Shown: positions 24,361 through 37,234 of the stretch, piece by piece
How positions within the stretch are numbered: the first letter of the stretch is position 1
Layout: the number at the start of each line of letters is the position of its first letter
Assembly (NCBI RefSeq): GCF_030272615.1
Contig: NC_081407.1
Location: forward strand, 437,997,230-438,061,229
Origin: Cryptomeria japonica
Taxonomy: Eukaryota > Streptophyta > Pinopsida > Cupressales > Cupressaceae
Length of the DNA stretch: 64,000 bases
Direction: 5' to 3'
The notes under the pieces: generated by a model
The model's database searches: none
The model's input: only the letters and a program-made list of their open reading frames with translations
What the model was told of the DNA's origin: nothing
Made by a program: the position numbers and the translations under genes

Positions 24361-24981
24361 CACACACATTACAATGTGGTATAGGCAGAATTTATGTGAT
24401 ACCTCTAAGCCTGGTACATCTCCTTTAATGCTTTAATAAGATATGCCAATTGAGTCCAACCATCCATGCCTAAAAATGAGTTACATTATCCTACTTATAT
24501 TTTTTTGATTTTTACTTTTTATCTGTTTATTTTTGTTTCAGTTGGACTGACTTATACATGAATTTTAAATTTGAATAATGGTTGGCAATTCTTTTAGCAC
24601 TTGGAAATTAAGAATCTATATTTGAGAGCCCCTATTAATGGATTAAGCGATAAAAAACTTTAATCCAACATGATCCCTGGATTGCATTCGCTACCAATGA
24701 GGAATTGTGAATCATATCATCCCGCATAAAGAAAAGTGATTGGATTTGCACCACATTTCATACTCGGCCGGCTCCAATTATGCCCGTTAGAATAGTAGGG
24801 CCCCGACGTTGCCTCCTCTCAACCACCTCGGGACCCACCCAACCCTTTCCTATAGTTTCTCACCCACCCAACTTCTATTAACACCCAACCCTTCCAAATG
24901 AACACCTTATTCTAGCCCCCTACCATTCTAAAGGGCAACTATCTAGGAATTCAGCTATGTGGGAGACCCTTGGACGGTTTT
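24361..24981. other. No gene seen
   Basis: Mixed sequence with a CpG-containing stretch near 24766-24830 (CTCGGCCGG, CCCCGACG). No domain was recognised. Confidence 0.4.
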
Positions 24982-25380
24982 GTGAAACTTAACTTGTATG
25001 GGGTTTCTGGAGGTATTTTGGGGTTAGCTGGAGTAGGAGTGGTTATTTGAGATTCATGTGGCTTTTTTGTGAAATATGGATCTATACATTTGGGTACCCA
25101 CATGAATAATATTGTCAAATGCGAAATAGTTATTCAAGGTTTAGCACTTGTTTCTTTGGGGCTAAAAAATTAATAGTGGAAGGATACTTAATTATTGATT
25201 ATAAATAGGCTTTTTAATTTCCAATTGGAAACTTAGTAGACTATTGGAGGACGCCACTAAAATTAGTAAAATACTAAAATCCATTGATAAAATTGAGTTT
25301 TTGCATTGCTTTAGACCAAGTCAAAAAGGCAACTATTCTTTTGGCCAACTATAGTGTTGACTAATAATCATTCACAACAA
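24982..25380 (+). pseudogene. Orphan RNase H (RVT_3-type) remnant of a plant non-LTR retroelement
   Basis: Frame from 24982 reads VKLNLYGVSGGILGLAGVGVVI, then a TGA, then DSCGFF and a block ending NNIVKCEIVIQGLALVSLG. After a frame change near 25170, IVEGYLIID and later ATILLANYSVD follow. The order matches the RNase H domain found at the C terminus of plant LINE ORF2 proteins. The first catalytic Asp is replaced (LYG rather than DG). Stops and a frameshift make it dead. Confidence 0.65.
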
Positions 25381-25721
25381 CATTTGACTCTTTCCCAAAT
25401 TCATGGTTGGGATTGTCAAAATTAAAATACTGGAAAAGCGTACTAGTGGTGGTTATAGTTAACTTTGTGCACCCACAAATCCTAAACGGTACATCAAATT
25501 TCAGCGATTTTTTTTTGGTTGTCTTTGTATGCAACTTAACTCCTTATAGCTAAGGTTTTGGCTTTTGGCTAGTAATGACACACACCATGGGATAGTTATG
25601 CACACAAGGGTCAAAAAGTACACATTTCAAAGTGTCCCGATACCTACTTAAAGATGTTCCAATATCCATCCACTCAAAATTGCCAGTACTTGTGGACAAA
25701 TGTCCTAGTAGTTAAGCACAA
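25381..25721. other. No gene seen up to the gap
   Basis: AT-rich sequence with no recognisable feature. Confidence 0.5.
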
Positions 25722-26221
25722 NNNNNNNNNNNNNNNNNNNNNNNNNNNNNNNNNNNNNNNNNNNNNNNNNNNNNNNNNNNNNNNNNNNNNNNNNNNNNNN
25801 NNNNNNNNNNNNNNNNNNNNNNNNNNNNNNNNNNNNNNNNNNNNNNNNNNNNNNNNNNNNNNNNNNNNNNNNNNNNNNNNNNNNNNNNNNNNNNNNNNNN
25901 NNNNNNNNNNNNNNNNNNNNNNNNNNNNNNNNNNNNNNNNNNNNNNNNNNNNNNNNNNNNNNNNNNNNNNNNNNNNNNNNNNNNNNNNNNNNNNNNNNNN
26001 NNNNNNNNNNNNNNNNNNNNNNNNNNNNNNNNNNNNNNNNNNNNNNNNNNNNNNNNNNNNNNNNNNNNNNNNNNNNNNNNNNNNNNNNNNNNNNNNNNNN
26101 NNNNNNNNNNNNNNNNNNNNNNNNNNNNNNNNNNNNNNNNNNNNNNNNNNNNNNNNNNNNNNNNNNNNNNNNNNNNNNNNNNNNNNNNNNNNNNNNNNNN
26201 NNNNNNNNNNNNNNNNNNNNN
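25722..26221. other. Assembly gap (500 N)
   Basis: Exactly 500 N. It probably hides the 3' LTR of the copia element to its right. Confidence 0.99.
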
Positions 26222-26378
26222 TTGTTGAGGTCGTCACCTTACAATAGCGATCTTACACATACATCACATGAAAGATCGTCACCTTTCATGACATAACACA
26301 TAATTGCAATATTGCATCAAAAATATTCATGAATATATCAAATTACATATGACTGAGATTCAATATCAGAAATTTCAA

Positions 26379-29300
26379 TTATAATTTAGTCATACCAAGT
26401 TTACCTCTAAAGTACTCCACTTTCAACTTTGCAAGAGGTTTGGTGAATATGTCGGCACTTTGCTCTTCAGTGTTGATGTAGGTAAATTTGATAACATCTC
26501 TGTCTACCATATCTCTTATGTAATGGTAAGGGATTTCTATATGCTTGGATCGATTATGAAAAATGGGATTTACAGAAAGTTTGATGCAACTTTGATTATC
26601 ACAGTGAATCACAGTGGGGTTCAGGGGCTTCCCAAATAGTCCAACTAGCAATTTCCTTAACCACACTGCTTCACGAGCTCCCATGGAGGCAGCCATATAT
26701 TCAACTTTAGTGGAACTTTGAGCGACTGCTGACTGTTTTCTGCTAAACCAGGATATCATAGCCGATCCAAGACTAAAACAACACCCCGTTGTACTTTTAC
26801 GATCAATGGAACTGCCTGCCCAGTCGGAATCAGAATACCCTTGGAGTTGTATCTCAACATTTTCATACTTTAGGCCAAGTCCACTAGTACCATGCAAGTA
26901 TCTCAGAATATGCTTAGCAGCCATTAGGTGAATCTTCTTGGGTTCACACATGAAATGACTTAACACATTAGTAGCGTAACAAATATCACGGCGAGTGTTT
27001 ACCAGGTACATAAGAGATCCAATAATCTGTCTATAGTATGTACGATCTGTAGGTTTTGAATCTACTGCTTCACTTTTGAGCTTATGAAGATTTGTTTCCA
27101 TTGGAGTGGATAGAGGTTTACAATCCATCATACCAAATTTGGTCAAGATATCAGTGGTGTATTTTCCTTGATTTAGGAAAATATAATTCTCTTTTTGCCA
27201 TACTTCTAGACCCAGAAAATAGTGCAGAAGACCTAGATCCTTCATATCAAATTCAGTCACAAGATCTTGTTTGCATTTTGCAATAAGATGATCTTCTCCT
27301 GTTATCAACAAGTCATCAACATAGAAAACAAGTATTAACATGTTACCATCCGATATTTTGAAGTATATGTTAGGATTTGCTTCATTTTTAGAATATCCTA
27401 GCTTGGAGAGATAACTATCTATCCTTTCATACCATGCCCTGAGAGCTTGCTTAAGGCCGTAGAGAGCTTTTTTCAGTTTACACACATAGAGGTTTCTATC
27501 ATGTGTAGCAAAGCCTTCAGGTTGTTCTATATATACTTCTTCCTCAATAACACCATTTAAAAATGTGGTCTTTACGTCCATTTGATGTATCCTTTAGACG
27601 CTGCAATGGCAATAATGGTTCTTACAGAAGTATATCGGGCAACTGGAGCAAATGTCTCTTTGTAGTCAATTCCACCCTTTCGAGAAAACCCCCTGGCAAC
27701 GAATCTGGCTTTGTGTTTTTCAATACTACCATCTGGTGCATATTTGATTTTGAATAACCACTTTGAAGAGACAACTGATTTGTCTTTTGGTCTAGGTACA
27801 ATGTCCCAGACATCATTTTTTAAGATAGGTTGGTATTCCTCAATCATTGCATCTTTCCGAGCTTGACATGTTAAAGCCTCTTCAACATTTGATGGTTCAG
27901 ATTTTGTAAGCTTGGTCATGAGTGCAACATAGCATGATTGACTTCTTGTTTTCTTATTCTCTCTGAAGATTTCATTAGGTTCCACATTATTTTCTTCAAT
28001 CATCTTTCTTGCCCATAGTGGTCTTTTCTTGTTGTTAGGATTTTCAGCATTCTCAAAATTAGATGATTGAGGTTCATGATCTTCTTTGCTATTCTCCCTC
28101 TGATTCTCAATTGTAGGATTTTCATCTGATTCTGTGGTTTGATCATCTTCTGCACTTAGAGAGAGTTTATAAGCAGCATCTTCTTCAAATTTGACATCTC
28201 TACTGATTTCAATAGATCTTCGTCTTGGAATATAGACTCTGTATCCTTTAGTGGTTTCACTGTAGCCAACAAATATGCCTTTCTTCCCAGAGGGTTCTAG
28301 TTTGGTCCTCTTTTCTTTAGGAACGTGAATATACACGTGACAACCAAAGATTCTTTGATGGCTTAAATCTGGTTTATTCCCTGTAAAGGCTTCTTCAGGT
28401 GTTATATTCTCTAAGATTGAATGTGGGCATCTGTTTTGAAATACACAGCTGTATTTGAGGCTTTAGCCCAGAATGAGATATGTAGATTTTGATCATGCAT
28501 CATGGCTTTAGCGGCTTCGATGATGGTTCTGTTTTTCCTTTCTGTAACTCCATTCTATTGAGGATTACAAGGCACTGTATACTCCCTCTTAATCCCAACA
28601 GAAATGCAGAATTCTTTAAAATTTTCAGAGATATATTCACCCCCATTATCTGATCTTAGAGTCTTTATTTTCTTCCCAGTTTGATTTTCCACTAAGGCTT
28701 TAAATTCTTTGAATTTCAATAACACTTCATTTGATTCTTTGAGTTTTATGTAATAGATCCAAGTTTTCCTAGAGTAGTCATCAACAAATATCACGTAATA
28801 CAAAAATCCCCCTAGTGATGGTAATGACATTGGACCACACATATTAGTGTGGACAAGTTCTAGTACAACTTTTGATTTGTGTTCACTTGAAGGAAAGGAC
28901 CCTTTTGAGTTCTTCCCTAGAGCACATCCTTTACAAGTTCCAACATGAACAGATTTTAGATTGGGTAATCCTGTGGTGATCTTTCCTATAGAAGGTAGGG
29001 CACCAAATCAAAGATGTCCTAATCTTCTATGCCAAATTTCATTAGAATTTGCTACTTCAAGATTTAGTGCTTGTTTTTTAGCATTACATAGTTTATATAA
29101 ACTACCATCTCTAGATCCTAGAGGAATAGCATTCTTTATGTTGGAATTTTTAGGCCAGAGTAGAACTTTATCTTCATGGAAGGTGACGCGATATCCTTGA
29201 TCAGCTAGTTCTGAAATAGAGACCAAATTCGTTTTGATACCCGGTACAAAAAGAACATCTTTCAATTGTAATGTAACTCCTGTTCTTAATTGAATTGAGA

Positions 29301-29850
29301 AGGTCCCAATTCCTTTCACTGGATAGGTAGAATTGTCTCCAATTGTAACTTCTTCAGTTGAGTGCCCTTCAAAGGTTTCGAATTGATCTCTAAATCTGGT
29401 TATGTGTCGTGATGCTCCGCTATCGATTATCCAGATATGTTTGTTTGAATTTAGTTCGCTTGATAAGGCTAAGAAGAATAGAGGATTCTCTACTTCCTTG
29501 ACTTCAGCTATGGTTGCTTGGGCTTTCTTTCTTTCTGGGCAGAACCTATGAGTGTGTCCAAATTTATCACACCTGTAGCATTGAATCTTGGAGAAGTCTC
29601 TATTTTTGTGATTATTTCCTCTCTTCCGTTTGAACTTCTTTTTCTTTCCTTTGTTGCTTGTGTTAGCATGTAGTGCTTGAATTTCTCCCTCTTTGTTTGG
29701 ACCCATCCCTCTTGTAATTAGTCGAGATTCTTCTTGAGTGCAATTGTTCTTGAGTTGATCGAATTTTGGTAGTGTCGGTCGAGCACTAATGCCTTGAATA
29801 AAGGATTCTCAACTGGATGGTATTACACCACGTAGGGGTCATGCCTCTAC
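26379..29850 (-). pseudogene. Ty1/copia retrotransposon gag-pol, broken
   Basis: Read from right to left: the gag C-terminal part (about 29850-29560) carries FIQGISARPTLPKFDQL and a CCHC knuckle (CYRCDKFGHTHRFC). The protease site is WIIDSGA near 29440. GAG-pre-integrase follows (EIWHRRLGHL, 29008-29060). The integrase core has LRSDNGGEY near 28655. RT has YVDD near 27323, and RNase H ends with a copia-type tail (DIFTKPLAK, GKLGM, about 26380). The breaks seen are a TGA near 29806, a TGA at 29008, a TAG at 28555, a one-base frame change in a T run near 28440, and a small deletion-type frameshift near 27585. Gag is truncated on its N-terminal side at about 29850, where the similarity stops. 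Confidence 0.93.
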
Positions 29851-30600
29851 GTAGCCATAGCGCTTCACTATACGTTGTCAACCATTATTAGTTATGCACC
29901 GAATTTACTTACGGTGCTCGATACTATTGTGTTTAATAACAGTTCGGTAGTAGTAATACCGAATACGATTTGAAAGTCATCGGATACAATGATAATATGT
30001 TAATGTTACTTTCATTAAATATATATATGTATTTCTATTCAAACACATATATATATGTATCATAATATATTGCTTGCTTCAATCCGAATGAGGCTACATC
30101 CTTAACATTTGTTAATGTATATTCTCTATATAAATAAAGTAATATAGGACTTTTTTTTTGTTTAAAAAAAAAAACAAATTTACAGTTTAAAAGAGAATAT
30201 CAAAACTAAAAGTGACAAGATCATAGCATGTTCAATTAGGAGATAGTGTTATGAAAAAAAATTAAGTCTAACTTAATTGGATTAATTCAATGACTTTAGA
30301 CGCTGTCAGAGTTAAGCTTGATAGGCAGTACTAATGTTGAATATCACATTTGCTACTTGACACAGTTCTTGTGAAAACATTTTTCTAGAAGCTATGGTCT
30401 TTATCAGACTTGATCCTATTTAGATCAAACACATAACACTACTTTACCCTCAAACATAGAATAAAATGCCAAAGTACTTTACGAATGTCAAAGTGTGTTG
30501 ATTAATGCAACTGTGTTTATATCCCCGCATGGTTGTAACACATGTACACCTCCTTTTAGATACTCGTTTGATTTTTGGAATGTTTACTTGAGCCCTAGAA
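29851..30600. other. No gene seen beside the copia copy
   Basis: AT-rich sequence with oligo-T/oligo-A tracts near 30151-30180. The copia 5' LTR would be expected here, but no TG...CA boundary or PBS could be found. Confidence 0.4.
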
Positions 30601-30860
30601 GAATTTATGCGTTTGTTGAAAGTAAAACATCTGTTCATTTCATTGTTTGAGTTACACACTTAAAGGTCACTCTAGTGGTTGTGCCATCCTTTTACATCTT
30701 GCTTTGTTTTCTAACCATTTTGTTCTATCTTCTATCTAGATTTTCAATTCATTTTATTGCTTACAAAATTTCATGTCTATACATGTTTAGATTACAACTT
30801 CATGATTCTTTATTTTGCATAGTTGCAAAACTCAACAAGTACTTGCAAGCTAGATCTGGT
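30601..30860 (-). mobile_element. Fragment homologous to antisense gypsy gag C-terminal region
   Basis: The stretch GTGCCATCC...TTGCTTTGTTTTCTAACC...TTTCATGTCTATACATG aligns by eye with 41340-41590, which continues directly into a minus-strand gag coding segment. It is strongly decayed. Confidence 0.5.
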
Positions 30861-31340
30861 AGTGAGTAACTTGTTGCCAAGTTTATAAAAAATGCATGGC
30901 AATTTTTGCATGAAAAATGACCAAAAGTGGTATAATTCTTTGTCCACCAAACATTAAAAAGTTAATGTGCTTTCTATCATTTGGCAACAAATAAAATCAG
31001 TTATTTTATAATTAAGCAATTAGTCCCCAATAGTTGGAGTTCTCAATTGTTGGCTTTGCTATATATATCCTATTGTACTCATAGTCAAGGAACGCATACA
31101 TGAAGTTCCTATAACTACTACACATTCGATAAATGAATGAATAAAATTATAAAAGACATCTTTCTAGAACATTATTTCAAGTAATTGTTATGGTTATATT
31201 ATGTTATTTTGTTATTCCCATTTACTCTCTTAGAACCATTCAAATAGAATACTCAAGTAAACACTTTCAAGCATTTTTAGGGGGCAATCATTATTATTCT
31301 TGTTACTAGATTCATGGCTATACTTTGCTTGTGATAGATT
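30861..31340. other. No gene seen
   Basis: AT-rich sequence without recognisable features. Confidence 0.4.
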
Positions 31341-31356
31341 GATGATTGCTTTTTGG

Positions 31357-31620
31357 TGGAAGGATGAACAACAATATTTATCATATGACCCTTATTCTGA
31401 TACATTGGATTTGATGGTTAATATTCATTGGAAGAATGAACAATAGTGTTTCTCATACGACATTTATCATGGTACTCTGCATTTGATGGTTGATATTTGT
31501 TGGAAACTTGGAAGGATGAACAACAATATTTCTCATATGACATTTATTATGGTTCTTTGTGCTTGATGGTTGATATTTGTTGGAAGGATGAAAATCAATA
31601 TTTTTCATGTGACATTTACC
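31357..31620 (+). repeat. Four-unit tandem repeat, period 72 bp (one unit 80 bp)
   Basis: GGAAGGATGAACAACAAT-like words start near 31359, 31431, 31511 and 31583, each followed by ATTTCTCATATGACATTTAT and TTTGATGGTTGATATT. The first two units are in frame (24 codons) and translate to WKDEQQYLSYD-like peptides. Confidence 0.8.
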
Positions 31621-31734
31621 AGGAGTCTAGGATGATAGCAGAGACTCCTCACATTCATTAGAAATTCCAAAATTTGGATAGGGGTTTTTCATGAGGAATG
31701 CCATATCATCGACAAATTATCAAACTCCATTGAG

Positions 31735-32096
31735 TTTTGGGTTCTATCTAACAAGTTTCACATGAAGCACTTGACTTTGATAACATTGATGCATTTTCAA
31801 ATTGGATTGCTGAGCTTGGTGATGTAGATGTGGACCCATTGCTAACTAATGATGAGTTAGCTGATTTGGAGACGGAGGCAATTGAATGGAAAGTGAATGT
31901 GGCAACATATGAGGAGGTAGAAGGCGAGGTTAGTCAGCCATTAGGGGCAAGTTCTTAACATACATAGCTTGATCTTATTGCTATGGATGAGGCACCTATT
32001 GAGGATGTTGTAGCTATACCATTTACTTCAGCAACACCCACATTGTGGCAACAATTGTTTTTAGCTTTAGTCATAGAAAACAATTATGATTTATAA
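31735..32096 (+). pseudogene. Decayed ORF, possibly the C-terminal tail of a transposase
   Basis: A plus-strand frame reads ALDFDNIDAFSNWIAELGDV and a further acidic stretch, then stops appear. Acidic D/E/W-rich tails of this kind end many plant hAT transposases, but the diagnostic dimerisation motif is absent. The assignment is tentative. Confidence 0.25.
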
Positions 32097-32387
32097 TTTT
32101 CTTTCATATTGAAACTTGAACTTCATATGTATTGAGAGGTTGAACTTGTTTTTTGGTCTATGGTATGTATTAAAATCAAATTTTGATTTATATATGATGG
32201 AAATCAATAATATGCTCCACAAATTTAGTATATGTGTATATTTTTGAAGAATATTTTAAAAAAATTATGTATTTTCAAATATTTGATTAATTTGCTAAGT
32301 TATTGTCTAGTTTTTCCTCTAGTTTTTGCTGAGTCTGAAGTTTTTAAATTTTTTGGGCTGATCAAGCTATCGATGAGTCCGAGTTTC

Positions 32388-34419
32388 TGTAATATCCCAG
32401 TTATTTTTTTTGTTTTTTAGGCCAATAATAATCATCCACAAACAGATGACCCGTTAAGGTTAGAAAGCATAAACTGAAAACTTGTTGGAAAATGCAACCC
32501 TTCCACTTTCTGATCACCAAGTGCCCAATGTGGGAAGGTGAGAGCATACGGTGTTGAGGGGATCGTTAGCTTCAAATAACTGGAAACAATACAATTCTTG
32601 GGCGGCAAGCCAGTCCCTTCCACTTATCCAGCAGGAATGCAAGAAACTTGGCGGTGAACCAGCCAAGAGAAACATACAAAGGCACAAATCACTCAACCGC
32701 GATATTTCAGCGGGAGGACTGAAATTACAAAACAAACTCAACTCAACCGCTTATGCAGAGGGAGGATCATTACAATCAGACATCACTCGACCACTTATGC
32801 AGTGGGAGAACTGAATTACAATTTACTTGAAAATAGGTGGCAAGCCAGCCTCTTCCACTTTTTAGCGGGGTGAGAGTTACAAGGCAAAATTGGTTAGTAG
32901 TACTACTACTTAACCTTACAATAATCAAGATAATGTGAGAAGAGGGTAATGCTGAACATCCAAATAAGAACATGAAATTTCTGCTAACATAAAAAATCTG
33001 CAGGTTGGAATTGCAAAACCCTCAACCTGTGGATTCACTAAAACGCTCATAACTCTCTCATTACTCACCCAATTCACCCAAAATCTGTTCTAAACAATTG
33101 CTTTACCCGCCACAATGAGAACAAATCCAAGGGAAGCCATCGAAACACCCATATTTATTTTGCACGCTTCCCAATGCATTCACTAAACCCCACGCCTAAC
33201 CCGGGAAGTTCGATTTTCAATATAAAAAACCACACTCAAAATAAGATGCTAAAAACTTACAATATGCATCGCCAGTGGTAGGAAGGAAGGATGAGCCGGT
33301 ACCCAGAATGATGGAATCGCCTGGCCAAGAGGTGCGAGCAAAATACACTTTCAGCAGTCTCGCGACCAGCAACCAGAAAACTCTCCAATCTCAATCAAAA
33401 CACTCCACAATCTGCAACTCACTCACCAACAGCACTGGGAATACATGAACACAACTAGGTACTATCTTGCAAGTACGAAACTGAGACTTAGCTAGGAAGC
33501 CACACTTCGAAGCTCAGATTTTTCAATCGCCAATTTGGTAGCATAACGATGCAAATTCATTTGATACCAAATGAGAGGCCAAGCACCTTTATTTATAGAT
33601 TTTTCCCTCTGAAATTCAAATGCAAATGGCGCCCAAAACCATTGAAATTCAATTTCATTTCATGTCAGCCTCCCCTAGACATGGCATTAATTTTCCCAAA
33701 TCCCTAGGCAAAGTTCAAACTTTTTCCTAGGTGACAACTTTGTGATATAAAATAATAAAAACATGAAATATTTCATCTTTCTCAACGCCACCGTTTTTAA
33801 TGCCATTGACTTAGGAAAATAACAATGTTGCTGGCAGATAGATATTTTTCCTAATTTGCCCCATAACACAATTAATCAGTAATAAAAATAATTAAATATC
33901 AAACCTTAGGATAAGGAAATAATATTTAATTAAATAACTTATAACTCCAATACTGATTAATACCAAAATCAAGGATGAAGCTGTGCGATGAAGACCACTG
34001 AACTGTGTTGAGTCAGGACCCTGTCCGAGACTGCTAAAAATAGAAATGCCAACCACTTACTAAAAATAGTAAGTCAAGAAATACCGCTCCGGAAAACATA
34101 ATCTTCGCACCTAGAGAAAGAGCTTGGAAAGCTCAGTAGAACTGCATCAACCAAACAGCCAAACCCTAACTTACTAAAAATAGTAAGTTCTGACTTCACC
34201 AAAGAATCAAATGCATGTTATGCCAACTTGGAGTTCATGGAAAACCCAGAAGGAAACCATAAGAAGAACTGAAGAATTCCCTCCTGACAAACCCTAAAAA
34301 GCTTGTGCAGAACTCGACAAAGGTTGGAAACCCTAATTCTCTTTTCCAAATAGCCTATGGGTCTTCGGAATAGGCCAATGGACCACTGAACTAATCACTG
34401 TAGAGAAGGGGACATTACA
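32388..34419 (-). repeat. 3' LTR of the non-autonomous element
   Basis: On the plus strand it runs from TGTAATATCCC to GGGGACATTACA. Read on the minus strand, a TATA box (TATAAAT, 33597-33591) divides U3 from R/U5. The U5-side half contains repeated stem-loops of the CCGCT...AGCGG type (32697-32805). Confidence 0.93.
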
Positions 34420-35903
34420 ATCCGCCCTTCCCAAAATTGCTTGTCCTCAAGCAATACCATCATAACTCTCGAAAATTTTAAACTGATCCACATCAAAGCA
34501 AGTACGATCCTAGGGTCCCATGCCCATCTCAAGAAGAACCCACCATACTGATGATGTGCCACTTTGATGACATCAGTGAAAACATCACGCCAAAACTGCA
34601 TTAACCTCCCTTGTAACTCCAAAATGTCACCATCCATGATACTCAAACTGAAAAATCTTAAAGGACTGACATCACTATCGTGCAACATCTCATGCCCATA
34701 AAGATCAAAGTAATTAATATCAACAATGCCACTAGCTATCACAAGCCTGGGCAATAGGGAAGATAGTCTACTCAACTCAAAATCAAACTTCTCAGCATGT
34801 CTCCATATGGTATCTAACAGAGCCACAACTGCCAATGTGACATCTCCAAATCTTTTTGCAAAGAGGAAAGCATTCCTTTGCAAGAGCTCGACAAACTCAT
34901 ACTCATAACTACACATGAATCTACTAAGCCACCCCAGAATTATTCTGACAAAACCATGGAGACTTCTAAAATCTCTTACAATTCCCACTCCAAGAACCTC
35001 AAAATGAAGAACCAAAGAAAGCAAAGGTTTACTATCCCAATCATAAGTAGAAGAAAGGGCATAAGTATAACCACTAGTTAGAGCTTCAACACTTCCCATA
35101 CACAGATATTGATTGCCCCAACTTGCCATACCTCTCATCTGAGACAATAAATCTGTCCTACCAGGAGACTGTGAAGTTTGAAAAAAAGTACACCAGCAGC
35201 CCACCAAGTCTGAAATGATTGACTTGAGATCTAATTTCAGGGAAATCAACATCCAAGAAGATGAACAACTGCTGCAACATTGGAAATCCTCATCCAAAAC
35301 AACACATTTGCTCACATCCAATGCTGGAAATATCTTCTCTAGTGACTCCAACTCCGCATGGAACCATCCTTTGCTCAGAATATCTTCCCAATCCACTAGT
35401 TGATGAGCAAAAGGAACCATCAAATGGCTGGTAAAGAAGGGAATGGCACCATCAATTCTGAAAATTTGTTCCTTATCCCTCCAAAGATCCTTCTTTCCAA
35501 ATGTAATAAGCTCCATCAGACCATGTTGACGATCTCGAGCCTGGACACCCAACTGACAATGATCTTCAACATACTGAAAATAAAACTCCAAACATCCCCA
35601 AGTGCTAGTAAGAACCAAGAGCATACTTAAGAGATTGATGTCTCCTCTAGTGACCCCTTGAAGCCTAACCATGAAAGCTTCAACAATATTGGAGTATGGA
35701 ACAAGTGTTGCCCTCAAATCCAACTCCCAAAATGGACTAGTATGAGCCTTATTATTATTCAACCCAAGAAATGGGTATTTAAGCATGCAATCACCACGTT
35801 TTGGTCCTTTCTCCCCTACTTTGTGAGTAACAAATATGAAATCTTCACTCCTTGCTGCTGCAATGAAACCTTGGACGACTTCTAAACTGTGTTTTGACAA
35901 CAT
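34395..35903 (-). pseudogene. C-terminal ~502 codons of the element's long ORF, unknown family
   Basis: This is an uninterrupted frame continuing from the segment above. The reading frame actually extends upstream to about 36130 (DSLQEEFDLENF). The protein is rich in Leu, Phe and Trp, with a Cys/Ser cluster (CCSSCSSSW) and several hydrophobic helices. It ends LEDKQFWEGRIVMSPSLQ. The last eight codons and the stop lie inside the 3' LTR (34419-34395), so the ORF overlaps the polypurine tract and LTR edge. No polymerase, nuclease or zinc motif was seen. Its position just before the 3' LTR resembles that of env-like ORFs, but nothing in the sequence identifies it as one. Confidence 0.75.
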
Positions 35904-35929
35904 CTTGATGCCAAAGATGTTGAAATCAT

Positions 35930-36178
35930 CTAGAACAAAGAGAGGGTTTTCAAGAACTTGGAAGCCATCACTTTCTTCTTGCTCACTTCCATCTTGCTGA
36001 TCCGAATCTGCACGTGCAACCTTTGTTTTTCTTGTGAAGTTCTCAAGATCAAACTCTTCTTGAAGACTATCAAGCTCACCAATAACTTGCTCGATTTCTT
36101 TAGCTCTTTGTGAATTTTCTTGCTCCTTGAAAGTTCAAAATCAACAAACTGATCTTCTAACTCCATTAGAGCCAACTA
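35930..36178 (-). pseudogene. Central coiled-coil part of the long ORF around a frameshift
   Basis: After the TAG at 36178-36176 the same frame continues LALMELEDQFVDFEL. The coding frame then switches near 36130, since the other frame gives an acidic coiled-coil segment that joins smoothly to the C-terminal part. The original frame runs to a stop at 35930. The TAG sits where CAG would keep the frame open. Confidence 0.7.
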
Positions 36179-37210
36179 AGTCTTTTCTAACATGTCCTTT
36201 TTTGACTCAAGCTCAAGAGTAAGCTCTTCACGTTTCCTCTCTTTTCCTTGTAAAACACTAAGGACCTTCTTAGCAGATTCGATGGCATAATCACGATCTG
36301 TGATCAATTGTATGCACTCTAATTTCAATGTCTCCAAAGAGTCTTTGATGAGTTGCAGATTGGGGAGAGCAACTTCATCCTTAACTCCCTTCCGTCTCTC
36401 TTCAATTTGAGCCTTCCAATAGAGGTCTTCTATCAAACTATGTGTATGGTCAAACCCAGATAGAACTCGCACCTCATTCTCAAAGGACCTCATGACTTTA
36501 TCCTTCCACTCGTGAACATTTAAAGGTGGTGTACTAGTCATTGGCTGCAACTGAAACTCAGAACTTTGTTTTTTGTCTTTGCTGCCCACAAAGCTGCTCC
36601 AAGACTCCTTTTCTTCACCACCCACTAGCTGCAATTGCTCAATATCATGAAGAGGATCAGATTCTACTAAATCTTGAAGTTTTTGCTTACTACCAACTTC
36701 ATGAATGGGTGAATCAGATTTGCATTTTAGAACCTCTTTAAACTTTCCATCATCAAAAACCATATGGTCCTCTAACTCTACAACACAATCTGCTTTTTGA
36801 GCTTCATCAGGATCAAAGGGAAATTCATCCCACACAGGTTCCTTGTCATCGCTAGGTGCCATCATACCCGGATCCCAAGTGCTAAAGGGCTGATTACTTT
36901 GTTTAGTTAAAAAGTGCTCACCATAGCTCCAAGTATCATCCAACTTAGATCTTGAATCTTCTCTTAATTTCCACACATTGCTATTCTCATCAAGAGCAAT
37001 GCTAGAACCAAGTGATGTTTCATCTTCCCACTCAAACAGTGGATTGTCATATGTTTTCACTTTACCCATCTCAAACAATGGGTTATCAACGATCTGGAAA
37101 GTATTTCCTTTTTCCAACTTAGACCAACAATCCTGCTGTCCTAAATCTGAAAATTCCAATTTAGGACATTGCTCAAAGACTTTCAGAATTTGGTGAAGCT
37201 CATTCTTCAA
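36176..37210 (-). pseudogene. Middle part (344 codons) of the long ORF
   Basis: Same frame as the N-terminal part. It contains two NPLFE motifs (residues 43-47 and 56-60 of this segment), and ENPLF recurs farther on in the switched frame near 35940. A Trp/Asp-rich acidic middle follows, then a long heptad-type region near the end (DSLETLKLECIQ, QGKERKREELTLELES). It looks like an elongated, partly disordered scaffold rather than an enzyme. No named domain was recognised. Confidence 0.75.
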
Positions 37211-37234
37211 ACTACGAGTCTCAACCCCATTATT

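Noticed and set aside
32551-32973. ORFs within the LTRs (also at 38032-38476)
   Set aside because: They lie in LTR leader sequence, follow the stem-loop repeats, and differ in frame between the LTR copies.
35215-35885. Plus-strand ORFs opposite the long ORF
   Set aside because: They are antisense shadows of the minus-strand coding sequence and have no domain.
34395-35903. Naming the hydrophobic C-terminal ORF an envelope protein
   Set aside because: Its position fits, but no signal peptide, clear transmembrane anchor or cleavage site could be identified.
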